A DNA stretch of 64,000 nt from Perca fluviatilis (GCF_010015445.1 NC_053134.1:10287265-10351264), one strand, 5' to 3'. Counted from the stretch's first letter, positions 1 to 12,267 are shown. The notes: a model not told the origin generated them from the sequence alone. Translations and numbers: made by a program.

Positions 1-1139
1 TCTGACATGACAAAGAGGCTATTTTAGGATCTCACCTGTTTCTAAATCCTGCAGCAGTGAATAGAAGGGAACTGCGCATGTGCGTGTTTGATAGCATAAG
101 TTAATTGTCTGAGAGAGGCAACAATTGGTACAGCTGTTGGATTTGAGTGTGACTTTTTAAAGAGACTAACAAAGGCATCGCCTCCTGTTGGTGTTGTGGC
201 ATCACCATCATCCACGCCCAGACCGTACAGTGAGCGTGTAAGTCAGCGGAAGACAGCGGCTTGGCTTTCAAAATAAAAGTTTAGATTTGCACAAGGAGCG
301 TCCGTGAAAAATGTTGTGATGAAAAAAATAATATTTACTTTTGCTACATACATATGATAGCTTTAGAGTCAGATGTATTTATCTGCAGATAATGCTTGTA
401 AGTATTTTTTTATTGGTAAATGAGAGCAGAAGCAAAGATTGTTGTCCAAGGCTTCTAATTAGGCAATGCAGGCAAATGCCCCAGGGGCCCCAGAACTCCA
501 GGGCCCCCGAAAAATGTTGAGTTGAGAGTTGTCTGTTTTAATTTAGTAGATGTTTTGGGGGAATATTATGCACTACTAAAACATAATTTTACAGCGAGTA
601 AAAGAACATCACTTTTTTTTGTCCAGGGACCCCATAGCAGGTTATAATGCCCATGATCTTGACACAGATTTTGAAAAATAGACTACATTTAGTTAAAAAA
701 TTTTAAATTTTTAAAAGTTAGTTTTTTTGTTTACCTCCCTTAGGACTTGATCTATAGCTAATAGGGCTATAGCATAAATGCTCAGTGGCTAACATGTCAG
801 CTTGGCATGCAACTGAAGAAATTGCGTATCCAAAAATAGAAAAAAATATATATAAATACTTTGGTCAAATACTAGCATTAGCCTATTATTATTATTATTA
901 TTATTATTATTTAAAAAACGTTGTAGGCTACATTGCATCAACAAGGCAACTCACATAGGATAGGACACAGGCTACAAATGAATTAGGACAAGTTATAAAA
1001 CAAACAAAAGTCAATATAAAAAGACATACGTATAGCTATAAATGTTCCTAGGTACAGTAGGCTATTTCTACTGTCTGGTTTCGGTTGATCAAGTTTGTAA
1101 CATCGGCGAGTAAAAAATTTATTTTGAAAGCTGTAACAG
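1..1139. other. AT-rich upstream flank
   Basis: Holds an (ATT)n array at about 885-910 and a GGGGCCCC-containing patch at 480-520 that resembles a dispersed repeat I cannot name. No coding exon or RNA gene recognised. Confidence 0.5.
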
Positions 1140-1761
1140 GAAGTGTACCGTTGTATCACGGCTAACTTGACCCCTGTGTTTTAGGCGACTTGAGAGGCAC
1201 CGAGTCACCGGCCAGTGCGGTAGGTTCGGGGTAGAGAGGCGGGGAGTGCAGCGGGACTGGAGAGCTTCTTGTTGAAGCGTACGGGGTTTAACCTCCCGCC
1301 TCTTATCAGCTGGAACTTCAGACCAGACAGGAGCCTCTGTTCGGTACAGAGAAGGAGTTTTCTTTTTTTGTTGAACCAGGGTTACTCCTCACTTTATTTA
1401 GCCTACACTTAAGGGATTCGCTTCGGAACCTCCGGTTCCCCCCGCTGCGCGTGTTCGCACTGAGGTTGCACGTCAGCGGACTAACAAAACACAAGAGGAG
1501 ATTACGGAGCCGTGCGTGTGAATGGACTGAGGTTATAAAGCACCAGGGGAGCAGTGCACGTCAAACCTACTCTGCAGCATCAGTAATACCTATTTCACCG
1601 TGCAGCAGCAGCAGCAGCAGCAGTATGCAGCGAGAGGAATCCTTTCAGATGCTTTCCCACTCCAGACAGTGAAGAAAGGGTTCGGAGGGGAGGAGGCAGT
1701 TGGCATATATGGGAGATTTGTTGGATATTAATCACCCCGTCGTTGTAAACTTGTGTCCGGG
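1140..1761 (+). promoter_or_regulatory. anks1b: Promoter region and 5' leader of anks1b
   Basis: Stretch immediately before the first coding exon that is visibly richer in G, C and CpG than the AT-rich flanks on both sides. GC-box-like AGGCGGGG lies at 1237-1244 and an inverted CCCGCC near 1295. I see no convincing TATA box, so a CpG-type promoter with a spread start is the likely arrangement. The leader holds (CAG)7 at 1603-1623 and two upstream ATGs (1625 and 1709). The transcription start cannot be placed from sequence alone, so the left limit is approximate. Confidence 0.6.
1625..1672 (+). other. Short upstream ORF in the leader
   Basis: ATG at 1625, directly after the (CAG)7 run, opens a frame of 15 codons ending at TGA 1670-1672, well before the main start at 1762. 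If transcription starts upstream of 1625 it would be translated first and allow re-initiation. No recognisable peptide; function is inference only. Confidence 0.4.
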
Positions 1762-1831
1762 ATGGGGAAGGAGCAAGAGCTGCTGGAAGCCGCCCGGACC
1801 GGGAATGTCGCCCTGGTGGAGAAATTGTTGA
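1709..1831 (+). other. Upstream ORF overlapping the main start out of frame
   Basis: ATG at 1709 reads 40 codons to TGA 1829-1831 in a different frame from the anks1b start at 1762 and ends inside exon 1. A ribosome that starts here cannot re-initiate at the main ATG, so this arrangement would normally lower translation. Its context has T at -3 and G at +4, weaker than the main start (G at -3, G at +4), so leaky scanning is expected. Visible directly; the regulatory role is inference. Confidence 0.45.
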
Positions 1832-1892
1832 GTGGGAAGAAGGGGATACTCGGGTCAGGCTCCGGCTCCATCCCTCTGCCCAACCTACTGAG
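1762..1892 (+). CDS. anks1b: anks1b coding exon 1 (N-terminus)
   Basis: First coding exon of an ANKS1-family protein. The frame begins [20 protein letters not shown] and continues through [11 protein letters not shown], a Gly/Ser-rich linker and PLPNLL: 43 codons plus two bases (AG) before the donor AG|GTAAGA at 1892/1893. The family opens with MGK(D/E)[10 protein letters not shown]; the following [12 protein letters not shown] and GILG stretch resembles ANKS1B (AIDA-1) rather than ANKS1A, which has a long polyglycine run here. The main ATG has a strong context (G at -3 and +4). Known family architecture is N-terminal ankyrin repeats, two SAM domains and a C-terminal PTB domain; ANKS1B is a postsynaptic-density and nuclear adaptor that binds PSD-95 and the APP intracellular domain. 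Only the N-terminus is here. A teleost paralogue of anks1b, or less likely anks1a, is possible. Confidence 0.9.
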
Positions 1893-3485
1893 GTAAGAAG
1901 CCGCTCTCATCTCCTTCTCATGACCGCTAAAGTGTCCGGGTAGCCCCGGGGATGCTGCTGGGGGAATCCTGGGGGTGTGGGGGGTTCCCGTGCTGCAAAA
2001 TTACGCATAATTCAGCTTCATCATGGGACAATGCACTATAAATAAGGCAAGGGACCACTACTCCCAGCTGCAGAGTGTACAATATATATTCAGTACTACA
2101 GCACATTTCTTTCTCTCTATATGGTGTCCCTGAGATAAAACCTTATATGATTAAGAGCTTTATGCAACATGCTGCGTGATACAGGAGAGGAAAAGAGAGG
2201 AAGTCTTGTGATGCAATGTCAAGAGAGTTGTATGAAGCAAAATGCACTTTAAGGCAGATAGAATTGCTGCAGGCTACAGGCTAAATACACATAGGGCACA
2301 TACTGTATCTCTGACAGAATGTATGAAAGGTTAGTCATCCCCATGTCCTCTCTGGGTGTTGGAGTGTTGGAGGAGCCACTGCTGGCTGAGCACAAAAAGA
2401 ACAGACAGTACCTTCAGATTCACCAGTCTTACAGCTGTCAAAATGTTGATTTCTTGAACAAGAGAATGAAAGAGAGTGATGCCCGGAGGATGGATGCATT
2501 TGTGACGACTCAAGTTTGTTCCTCAGTGTCAATATACTTATTTTGTGTGGAAGTTTATGTGCAAGGGGTCACAAAAACTACCATACCTTCCTAGCTATAC
2601 GCATTTAATCCTGGTGCTTGTGTTTAAGGTATTCTCGTCTTTAAGTATTAGTAAATTGATCCTATAGGGACATTGCTGTAGTGTTTGTAGCACTGTCTGT
2701 TCACATTATGCTGGGGAGGCCTGGCATGTTGGCTGGAAAACAGCTCTGCATTTGGCTCAAGTTGGCTTCTTTTTTGGATTTTTGAAGTCATTTGCATCAT
2801 CGCCTCCAAGAACAGGGATGTGAGCGAAGTGAAGGAATTGTTTTGTGTTCCTGTAAAAATACCAAGTTCATTTCCCCCTTATTTATTTAGTATCTATTGA
2901 TGTGAGTGCACGGACCTGTTCATAATAAACAATAGATATCTTCCCAGGAATTTGCCTGCTTCCTTTTCTTTCCGAAACCCAAACCACAAAGGCTTTAATC
3001 TGGCTGCGAGAACAACTGCTGGGGTTGTTATTGTCCACTCCTCCCGCCCCTGCGGCCTCTCCCTCTCTCTGCGGAGGCCTACTGAGCCAGGTGATGAGGA
3101 GATCAAAGGTGGGGGTGTATCGCCTCAGGCACCCGTGTTGAGAAGTTTCACAACTGGGCTGGGGTCGCACACTGGCAGGGAGGATGCCAACCACTCGTAC
3201 TGTACACTAGGCCAGGGGTTCATAGGCTGGGGTCTGGGGAAGTACAAGAACTGAACATGTTTAAAATAATCACAGCTTCGTTTAACATTAATTAATTGGA
3301 AGTTGGCTAACGGTTTCTTGATCAGAAGCTTCCCCCTTTCAAACAGAGGAAGCAACAGTGTTTTGAGCAGTTCTGCAAACTTGCAAGGGACCACTGAGCC
3401 AGAACAAAGTACAGCAGCAATGATGCATGGATGTTGTCTGACATTACAGCAGCTGATGAATCCTGCGGCATTTGTTTTTTAAAGA

Positions 3486-3670
3486 TTCTTTTTTTGGGGG
3501 GCTTTTCCCCTTATTATAGAGTGACAGTGGATAGACATGAAAGGGGGAGAGAGAGAGAGATGGGGGACGACACGCAGCAAAGGGCAGCAGGTCGGGTTCC
3601 AACCCGTGCCGCTGCAGGACTCGGCCAACATGGGCCGAACGCTCTTACTGGGTGAGCCAGAGGGCGCCTC
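3486..3670 (-). mobile_element. tRNA-headed SINE
   Basis: Read on the minus strand it begins GGCGCCCTCTGGCTCACCCA, with a box-A-like TGGCTCACCCAGTAAGAG and a box-B-like GGGTTGGAACCC, followed by the tRNA-unrelated body CTGCTGCCCTTTGCTGC, a CTCTCTCTCTCTCCCC stretch and TTTCATGTCTATCCACTGTC. The same body occurs in three other copies here (43.5, 49.7 and 50.7 kb). Extra length and mutated boxes exclude a functional tRNA gene. Confidence 0.7.
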
Positions 3671-4002
3671 CCGCAGCGTTTGTTACCCGAGTGGCCAAGA
3701 GCACGTGGTGTATTGTTTCAGTGGATCACCACCGCTCATGGCACCTGTGGTTTACCCTGTGTTTACTGTCGTTGTGTTGTGTTTGTGTATTTCTGTTCTT
3801 TTTTCCCCATAGTTTTCTCTCTAAGATAATAAATTGTTTCGGTGGGAAGGAATCGTTGAAGCCACTTGCACGCTGATGTTTTTTTTTTGTTGGTTCCCAT
3901 CCCAGTGCGGAGCTTTCAGCCACATCTCATGGCCTTTATCACAAGATGGAGTTTGCTCAGTTTGTCGCGGTGATCGTTCAGTTGTTACCACGTGTCCTGC
4001 AT

Positions 4003-5300
4003 CAATCAGAATCAGAATCAGCTTTATTGGCCAGGTTTGCGTAAACAAACAAGGAATTTGACTCCGGTTAATCTGAGCTCTCAAAGTACAACACTCACTT
4101 AACATATAAAGAATAAAAACAGAAAGGACAGTAAGAAATATAAAAAAAGAAATACTGTTAAAGTGATGGTTCGGAGTAATTTCACCCTAGGGTCCTTTGC
4201 ACCATGACCTCGAGCCAAACACCCCCCCAGAAGCTTTTTTCACCTGGGTCGAACATTGGGAGCGTTAGCGTAGAGTAGCGTTAGCCGCTGAATAGCTTAG
4301 CGCAGGGGCTAATGGATCCGAAGTGTCTCTTAACATTACCCCACTAATAATGCCCGAAATGATACCAAACGTCTACAGTAGTACAAATAGGTTATGCTCT
4401 CATAAAACGATGGATTGTAAAATTTGTAAGTACACCAGAAGTTTATGTAAATAACACTTGCCTGCTGGCTTCTGCTCTCTGCTGCTGCTGTTACTACCGG
4501 GCAGTAAGAGTGCTTAGGGACATCTACAAATTACAACACCGAAAAGAGATGGAACAAAAATATTTATTAATTTAATGATTAAATAAGGTAATGTCTCCAA
4601 ACTTACCTCAATTATAACTTGTCTCCTGCTAGTTATTCTACAGCACTTACTTTAAAAAATAAGTTAAATAAAAAAATATTTTTGTTGCATCTCTTTTCGG
4701 TGTTGTAATTTGTAGATGTCCCTAAGCACTCGTCTCACAGCAGTAACAACAGCAGCAGAGAGGAGAAGCCAGCAGGCAAGTGTTATTTACATAACCTTCT
4801 GGTGTACTTACAAACTTTACAATCCATCGTTTTATGAGTGCATAACCTATACACTAGTGTAGACCTTTGGTATCATTTCGGGCATTATTAGTGGGGTAAT
4901 GTTAAGAGACACTTCGGATCCATTAGCCTCTGCGCTAAGCTATTCAGCGGCTAACGCCTACTCTACGCTAACTCTCCCAATGTTAGACCCAGGTGAAAAA
5001 AGCTTCTGGGGGGGTGTTTGGCTTGAGGTCATGGTGCAAAGGACCCTAGGGTGAAATTACTCCGAACCATCACTTTAAGTATACAGTATAACAATACAAC
5101 AGAATTTACAAATGTGCAAGAAATATACAATAACAATTGAAGAGAGGGAAGGAATAGTGCAATATCGGTATAGTCTGAGATTTTAGATTTAAATATAAAT
5201 ATAGGCTAGTGCAAGGCAGTTCAGTGCAATGGTAATATATTAACAATATTGTAATTGTAAGATTGAAATATACATGAGGTAGATGAGCAGAACAAGATCA
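4003..5300 (-). mobile_element. LINE 3' tail, interrupted by a palindromic MITE
   Basis: On the minus strand the right-hand part ends GGCCAATAAAGCTGATTCTGATTCTGATT (shown here only as a tail motif: polyadenylation-like AATAAA then GATTCT repeats), the typical 3' end of a teleost non-LTR retrotransposon. The repeat runs 4003-4157, is broken by the TTAA element 4158-5078, and seems to resume at 5079. The far limit is approximate. No reverse-transcriptase coding remains. Confidence 0.55.
4158..5078. mobile_element. Palindromic TTAA-flanked MITE (piggyBac-type ends)
   Basis: TTAA at 4158-4161 and 5075-5078 flank a 913-bp element whose ends are AGTGATGGTTCGGAGTAATT and its inverse. The two arms (about 4162-4567 and 4668-5074) are inverted copies with few mismatches, separated by about 100 bp of AT-rich loop. 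Flanking TTAA is the duplicated target of the piggyBac superfamily. No transposase ORF is present, so it is non-autonomous. It sits inside a LINE tail and is therefore younger than that copy. Confidence 0.8.
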
Positions 5301-6234
5301 AAGTCAAAAATCAAGTGGTTTTTAGTGGGCATACGGACGTATTCAGCACTTTATTTTGTCACTTTACCTGTGTGAACCATAGTGTGAACACACTATATAG
5401 TACTCCAAACGTGATTAGAATTAGCATGTAGTCTGGACTTTCACGGATGAAACGGTTCTCCGACGATGTTTGTTTGTCCTTCACGCCATAAATTTGTGTT
5501 GATAAAAGGGACTTAACTGAAAATATACACCCGACATCTTACCGTGTGTATCTCGTCTCCCACGTCACCAAACTGCAAACATTGTCGCATAGTGTGTTTG
5601 CTTTACAAATTAGGAATTAATTGAATTTATTGAAGGACAGTGATTATTTACAGAACAATGAACTCATTTGAAGCTCATTGAGGAGATTAAAGAATGACAC
5701 AACCAAGGGAAAATGTTTGAAGAAATGCAGCTTTTAGGTCGTTCAACTTCTTTCAAATTAAGAACAAAACTCTGAATCAGAGATGGAGGGTGACGTCGAG
5801 GTCCGATGGATGCATTTGGGTGGATCGTCTTTTGGCATTGTGTTATCGTCTTCTGTGTTAACACACATTTGGCTCTTATTAGGTCAAGACACTGGCCCAT
5901 GAGGAGATGTGTCTGTAAAACACTGGGTGGGCCAAAGACACACACACACACACACATCTGTACAAGTATTTGTGCGTTTATGTGTGTCTGTGATTGACCG
6001 GTTGTGTGACGCACCTCCCTAATAGAGAGTTTTGAGAGACTTTAGCAGATGAGTGAGTCAACCGAGAGGTCACAGCAGAGGAGTGTGTGCAGGCTAATGT
6101 TATGGGAATGAGCTCCAGGAATCAATGCATAGTTTCCCATCTTAAGGCCTCTGAGCCATTCATAGCATTCCTAAGTCATGAGGTTTTTTTCTTTTTGCTG
6201 AAAGAATCGCACTAAACCACCAAGTGGGACATGA

Positions 6235-6268
<34 letters not shown>

Positions 6269-6722
6269 ACGCACAGGATGTAGAGAAGACGATCCCCCGG
6301 CTTAACGCTGCAGTTTTGTGGTGTGGTGTACAGTAGAAAATCAATACTGTATGATCTCATTGCTGTTTAATGGGTCATATTCTCTTGTCGATGACCTGTA
6401 CTCCACATGGTGACTGTGTGTTTGAAGGTTTGCTGGAAAGACACCAACACTTCCCAAAATGCTTTGACATAGTTACTCACACATCCAGCTATTAGTTTGC
6501 GATATCTGGGCATATAATTCTACTGGGCAAATGTATCACACAGCAGCTATAATTGTGTTTAGAATAAGGGAAAGGCTTCTTCCTAGTGTATTCATATTTC
6601 AACAACCATGAAGAGCTAGAGCTACTCATTTCTTCACAAACAGTAGCCATAATAGACCAGAATGCATTAGAACTCAAACACATGCTGTGTTTTGAGTAAT
6701 TAGTTAGATTTCTTTCAAAGGC
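5300..6722. other. Intron with short CA arrays
   Basis: Only short (CA)n tracts at 5939-5956 and a CA/CACG tract at 6235-6275 stand out. No exon, RNA gene or recognised transposon. Confidence 0.5.
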
Positions 6723-7278
6723 CACAGCAAATCACATATGCACAATCACTTGTGAACCACAGATGCTCTTAGGTTGTGTGTGTGTGTCCTCTTATTCCAA
6801 TCCTTAATGTGACTTGCATTCTCCCCAGTTAACCTTTGACCCAATTTAAGTGTCCTGCTGCTCCACATGTAGCTCTTGGATTCCCCCATCATCTCTCACC
6901 CTAAGTGCTCCCCAAACTAACACACACACAACCGTGATTATGCAAGGACAGTGGTTATGTCACCCAGTTGGGCTCACAAAAACACACACATACAAAGCTG
7001 CAGCATGCCAGATTTGGTTTTGGTCGCCTGATTTGCTGTTTCTGGAGCTAAAGTGTTGCAGCCTTGAAAAAACTTGAGAAAAATAAGAGTTTTTGCAGGT
7101 CTCTTTTTCGCTGTTCATCCTTATTGAGCGGCACTGAAACCAGTTACTACACACACACACACACACACACATACACATACACAGCCTCATCTGTAAGCTA
7201 CAAAGATAGACTCCAACACAAGCAGGGGAAGACATCAAATAAACGTTGGATAGACCGCCAGTGAGGATGCCAATTAAA
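6723..7278 (+). repeat. Left arm of a large inverted duplication
   Basis: Segment A (6723-7148), a (CA)n tract (7149-7183) and segment B (7184-7278) recur in reverse complement at 9393-9813 (A') and 9088-9163 (B'). Diagnostic shared stretches include TTAACCTTTGACCCAATTTA and GCGGCACTGAAACCAGTTAC. Differences are scattered substitutions and a 20-odd-bp indel in B. Confidence 0.85.
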
Positions 7279-7460
7279 AAATTTGCGAAAAGTCTGCAAA
7301 ATAAAATCAGAATTGGTAAATCTGTTCACCAGCTACTACAACTACTGTTTATATACTCAATAAATCTTACACAAATATTTAAGCACCAGTAACTGATATA
7401 ATGGCATTTCATTGCTGCTTCACTTAAAGATGGATTTTACGCATTGTATTGTTATTTTAC

Positions 7461-7740
7461 TAGAGATGCACCAATTGCACCAAGATCTGCTTTTTCTTTC
7501 CCAATACTGATTACAATACCTTATCTCATGTTATCTGAAAATATCCAGTGCTCTATTGTCCCAAATTTTAAATCTGTATACTTCTGTTTTCTGCAACTTA
7601 CTGTGACTGAATGTAACGTATAGCAAAACCACAGACTTTTGTAATGAGGAAGAAACTGCGGTTGATATGGACAGGTCACATCTGGACGATACTTGATTGC
7701 CTTAATCAGGTCTGTACGATACCAAAATGAGGTAAATTTA
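7461..7740 (+). mobile_element. Possible hAT-type MITE fragment (left end)
   Basis: TAGAGATGCACCAATTGCAC at 7461 resembles the TAGAGATGCACCGA terminus of many teleost hAT elements. No matching right end is visible, so the element is truncated or diverged; the right limit is a guess. Confidence 0.35.
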
Positions 7741-7988
7741 ACAAATGTATCTTCTCTGATATACGTGGACTAAGCTATGGCATCAGCATTTATTGCATCA
7801 TCTCCTTGATATGCCCACATTTCCACCTCAGTCTTCTTAAATTATTTGTATATTTCAGCTTTTTTTTTTTTTATTCCATTTGAACTTCCTATTATCAGGT
7901 CTTAATGTGCCATCTGTGTGCTGTGTTACTGTTTTTCATCCATTTTCTTTTAAAGAACATTTTTAGAAACTTTTTGCAACCTATTTAG

Positions 7989-8343
7989 TAGGGGTGGGAA
8001 TCACCAGAGGCCCCATGATACGATATTCTCACGATACGATGTTATAGCGATTTTAATTGTATTGCGATATTCTTTGATACATTACAATGTTTTCCATTCT
8101 TCAAATGATGTCCCCAAAGGAAAACTTTTGTCAACATCTGTTTTATCTAAAAAGATACACTCATCTTACGATCAAGTGGACTGAAAAAGCAATTGATTTA
8201 ATTATTTCAGCACTAAAAAGTTAAATTCTCATTTGTAATTTATTTAATAAAAGATTGATTCTTGGCATCCATGTATGGATACAGTATTGCCACGGAAAAT
8301 ATCGCGATACTTTGCTGTATCAATTCCCTACCTCCCTCCCCTA
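7989..8343 (+). mobile_element. hAT-type MITE (TAGGGGTGGGAATC ends)
   Basis: Starts TAGGGGTGGGAATCACCAGA and ends CTCCCCTA, with flanks CTATTTAG (7981-7988) and ATATTTAG (8344-8351) agreeing at 7 of 8 bases, as expected for an 8-bp hAT target duplication. Interior carries ATACGATAT/ATCGCGATAC motifs. A second copy in opposite orientation is at 53380-53722. No coding capacity. Confidence 0.7.
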
Positions 8344-8985
8344 ATATTTAGGCATGTTTCCTAAAGATGGCTGAAAGGTATTTTAGGAGATGCACAAAAT
8401 ATCACAAAATATCTCCTGCTACACACAGCAGTTACCTTTACCTTTGTAACGAATTTGGATATAACGTTTGAAAGGATTAAATACACTGTTGAATACTCTA
8501 TATGATTGAAAGAAAAGATAAGAGTCTAATCTATCGATACATATACTGTGTACTTACATTAATGCTCAACTTTTCATGGTACTAGCAGTGTTGGACAGTT
8601 GAGTAAGCTGCTTTACATACAGAGCAATACTAACAGTGAAGATGACATTATGATGACATGACGTCTGTCATCGTACACATCATACCGTGTCTGTCTTAAA
8701 GAGGAAATGAGGAGAGATGCATGTGCTGTGTGTGACAGCATACTGACTGTGGTGCAGTGTTGGAGTGATTGAAAGCCGATACACTCAAAGAGAATGACTC
8801 ATGGTACAGCAGATGGAGGCCGATCCCTCTTCGCTCTCTCACACTCGCTCAATAATGTTCAGGGGAAAGCCCATCTTGTTTTTCTGTGTGTGTGTGTGTG
8901 GGGCTAGGTGTGTTCCTCGCTCGTCCTTCGCAAACGAACAACCTTTAAATGGAGTGAAGTGACTCCCAGAGGAGACACACACCGA

Positions 8986-8988
<3 letters not shown>

Positions 8989-9068
<80 letters not shown>
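8989..9068. repeat. (CA)40 microsatellite
   Basis: Uninterrupted CA run of 80 bp between the loop and the right arm of the inverted duplication. Confidence 0.95.
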
Positions 9069-9071
<3 letters not shown>

Positions 9072-9163
9072 TGTGTATGGTCGCTCTGTTTTAATTGGCA
9101 TCCTCACTGGCAGTCTGTTCCCCTGCTTGTGTTTGAGTCTATCTTTGTAGCTTACAGATGAGG

Positions 9164-9393
<230 letters not shown>

Positions 9394-10024
9394 TAACTGG
9401 TTTCAGTGCCGTTCAATAAGGATGAACAGCGAAAAAGAGACCTGCAAAAACTCTTATTTTTCTCAAGTTGTTTCAAGGCTGCAACACTTTAGCTCCGGAA
9501 ACGGCAAATCAGGCGACCAAAACCAAATCTGGCATGCTGCAGCTTATATGTGTGTGTTTTTGTGAGCCCAACTGGGTGACATAACCACTGTCCTTGCATA
9601 ATCACAGTTGTGTGTGTGTTAGTTTGGGGAGCACTTAGGGTGAGAGATGATGGGGGAATCCAAGAGCTATGTGGAGCAGCAGGACACCTAAATTGGGTCA
9701 AAGGTTAACTGGGGAGAATGCAAGTCACATTAAGGATTGGAATAAGAGGACACACACACACACACAACCTAAGAGCATCTGTGTGTCACAAGTGACATAT
9801 GTGATTTGCTGTGACAGATTGTTCCTTTAATTTGACGCTTTCTGTATAACTCTCAAAAGGGGTGGGCTGTATGGATATATATATTATGATATAGAGCAGA
9901 AATCATTAGTTCATTAATTGATTAGTCATTGCACAGAAGATTTATTGGCATAAAACAGCTAATATAAATAGTTTTAGTCATTTTTAAAGCAAAAATGACA
10001 AACATTCTCCTGTGCTTGTCTCTC

Positions 10025-10460
10025 AAATGTGACGATTTGGTAGCCTAACAAGCCAGACCCACATCAAGATGTTGGGTCTGAGAACTCCTCATTGGCAGGA
10101 CTCAATACGAGGGGCGGGATAAACGGTTGTCTTTCAAATTCCCTCTGCACGTAATAGGATAGCGCTACAACCAGGCAGAGCAACGAGGAAGGTAGCGAAG
10201 CTAGTTGATCGGTTAAACTTTTGCCGTATCCGGTCGGCAAAACTTCGAACACATCTTCCTTTTTTAAGAATGATTTCGGTGCCGTTCTTTGTTCTTTTCT
10301 CAAAGAAAAGCTTAACTCCAAGTCTTCCAGAAGACCGCTGTTCCCAGCAGCAGCAGCAGCAGCCATAAGCCCGCCCACCGACTCTATACACTATGTGATT
10401 GGCCTGACCAGAATTTGGTTTTTCCAGCTCGCCAATGGAGTTTTGGACTGTTGGTGAGAC
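10025..10460 (-). mobile_element. Repeat carrying a RecQ-like helicase fragment
   Basis: Minus strand holds an open frame at 10064-10378 (104 aa). After an Ala-rich start it reads SFSLRKEQ, then FLKKEDVFEVLPTGYGKSL; the latter contains a Walker A (motif I) T-G-Y-G-K-S preceded by the DVF..LP context of RecQ-type SF2 helicases. No DEAH box, later motifs or RQC domain follow, so this is a fragment. The segment ends, in minus orientation, near GGTCTGGCTTGTTAGGCTA, similar in inverse to TAGCCTGGCTCC before the second fragment at 54 kb, suggesting a shared transposon family. Known teleost genomes carry many helicase-like repeat copies; which transposon superfamily is not decided here. Confidence 0.55.
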
Positions 10461-11007
10461 AAAACAAGCAGTTGAATTATATCTGGAAAGATATAGGTAT
10501 TTTTCTAAATTGTATATACAAAATGATTATTCGGTCGATTGATAGGAAAAGTTAGTTGCAGCTCTATTGTGACCGACTGTAATACATTTTCTGAAAATTC
10601 AAATTGAGTCTCATTGTGATTGGATTTCACAAACTTGGTGGTTTTCACACAGATCCTTATGTCCCGACGTATTTAAAAGTTGTCGTGTTTTCTGCTGCAA
10701 GAAGAAACATTTCGTTGTAGTTCACAGTAAACAGGGTTTACTATTAAAAAGGAAAGAGAAAATATGGAGGAAACCCAGATGAGTCTCAGATTTTTCAACA
10801 AAAAAACTCTTTTTACCTAGATATGTTTTTTTAAACCAAGTTTTTAAAGCCTGAAAAAAAAAATCCTCTTTTTAAAACTAGAAGCATCATTATGTGCAGC
10901 AGGAGCCATTCAGTTAATCTTTTGCTTTACTTTGGGTTCAGCAGTGGCGTCAGTGCATTGAGTTTGTCTGGAGCCAGGGGGGGGGGGGGGAAAAAAAAGA
11001 AAAAATA

Positions 11008-11011
<4 letters not shown>

Positions 11012-11099
<88 letters not shown>
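11012..11099. repeat. (TG)n microsatellite, 88 bp
   Basis: Preceded by a G-run and an A-run at 10979-11005 and followed 95 bp later by a (CA)n array (11194-11239), so two complementary dinucleotide tracts face each other. Confidence 0.95.
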
Positions 11100-11101
<2 letters not shown>

Positions 11102-11190
11102 CAAACTCCGAGGCTTCTTACATCTCCATTAGGGTCTGGGCCAAACTCTGCTGCAGCATCCTGCCAAGAAACTGAGACCTCCATACTCGC

Positions 11191-11193
<3 letters not shown>

Positions 11194-11239
<46 letters not shown>
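11194..11239. repeat. (CA)23 microsatellite
   Basis: Clean CA run complementary to the TG run at 11012-11099; together they can pair as a hairpin. Confidence 0.9.
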
Positions 11240-11240
<1 letters not shown>

Positions 11241-12263
11241 ATAGACTCCCTCTCTTGCACTCTAAGCCTCTGTCTGTCTTTGTTCCTCCATCACTCTAAA
11301 TCTTTGTTTTTTGTCTGAGTCTCAAATCTCCTCTTCTTTCTCTCTCCATCTGGTGCCCTGGCTTCTCTTTCAATATATCTCCTGGCTCTCTTTTCATCAC
11401 TCACTTTACCCCACAATCTCTCTCCTCCCTCTATTCCTCTCCAGAGAGAAGGATGATCCAGCCTCCCTACTGTTGTTCTTTATCGTTTTCTCCTCCCTCT
11501 GCTCCTTACCTTTCTCTACCTTATAAAAAAACCTGCTCCCTTCTCTGTCTCTCTTTGTCTTACTCACACTTAATGCCACACTACATCTGTTATCGCCATG
11601 TGGGAGCATCTTTTACCCATCATGCCTTTTGGCGTGTGCTGGTTGACGGTGGCTTAAGGGGAATTCGGGGAATCCACAGCTCTTCTGAGTAATGCTTCCC
11701 CCTACAACGACAACCTGAGATTTATTAGTATTGGCCTGGTCACGTCTTCTGTCAGAAGAGGAATATATACCATTGGTGATTTCCCAGGAAAGGGAATGAT
11801 AAAAAATGTAACTAAGCTATTACCTCCAGGTGGTGATTATTAAATGTAAACAATCACATATATGAACAAAAGAAAGCCTTAAAAAGATATTTTTTTAAGT
11901 CGTTAGTACAAACTGCTGAATGCCTTTTTTATCTCTCTCTTTGCAGTTTGTAATGTACAGGGTATTGAATAGTCACATCAGCGTAGCTTAGCTGTATTAA
12001 CTTGGTGTCAAAGTGATCAAGTAGCAGCTCTGCTCAAATGCCTTTACAACACTGACAGATTAATACTTTACGTCTACAGTCTTTACAAATGTTTTCCACA
12101 AGTGCCTTTGTAGCAATTATTAGAATCACAGTATAATAATAGTAGAATCATCAGCTTCAAGTAAATTACCAGCACAATGTACAGTTTAGTTCGACCTGTT
12201 GTGAGTCAATACAAAGATGCAAACATGGGTGCTTTTTGACTAATGAGTCACGAGCGTGAGGAG

Positions 12264-12267
<4 letters not shown>
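11240..12267. other. Intron, pyrimidine-rich then AT-rich
   Basis: About 11290-11560 is strongly CT-rich on the plus strand; the rest is unremarkable. No gene or named repeat recognised. Confidence 0.5.

Noticed and set aside
1451..1672. 73-codon frame in the leader
   Set aside because: Begins with GTG; the only ATG in it is at 1625, so it was reduced to the short upstream ORF.
10064..10378. A functional small helicase gene
   Set aside because: Only motif I is present, later helicase motifs are missing and the segment lies in a repeat.
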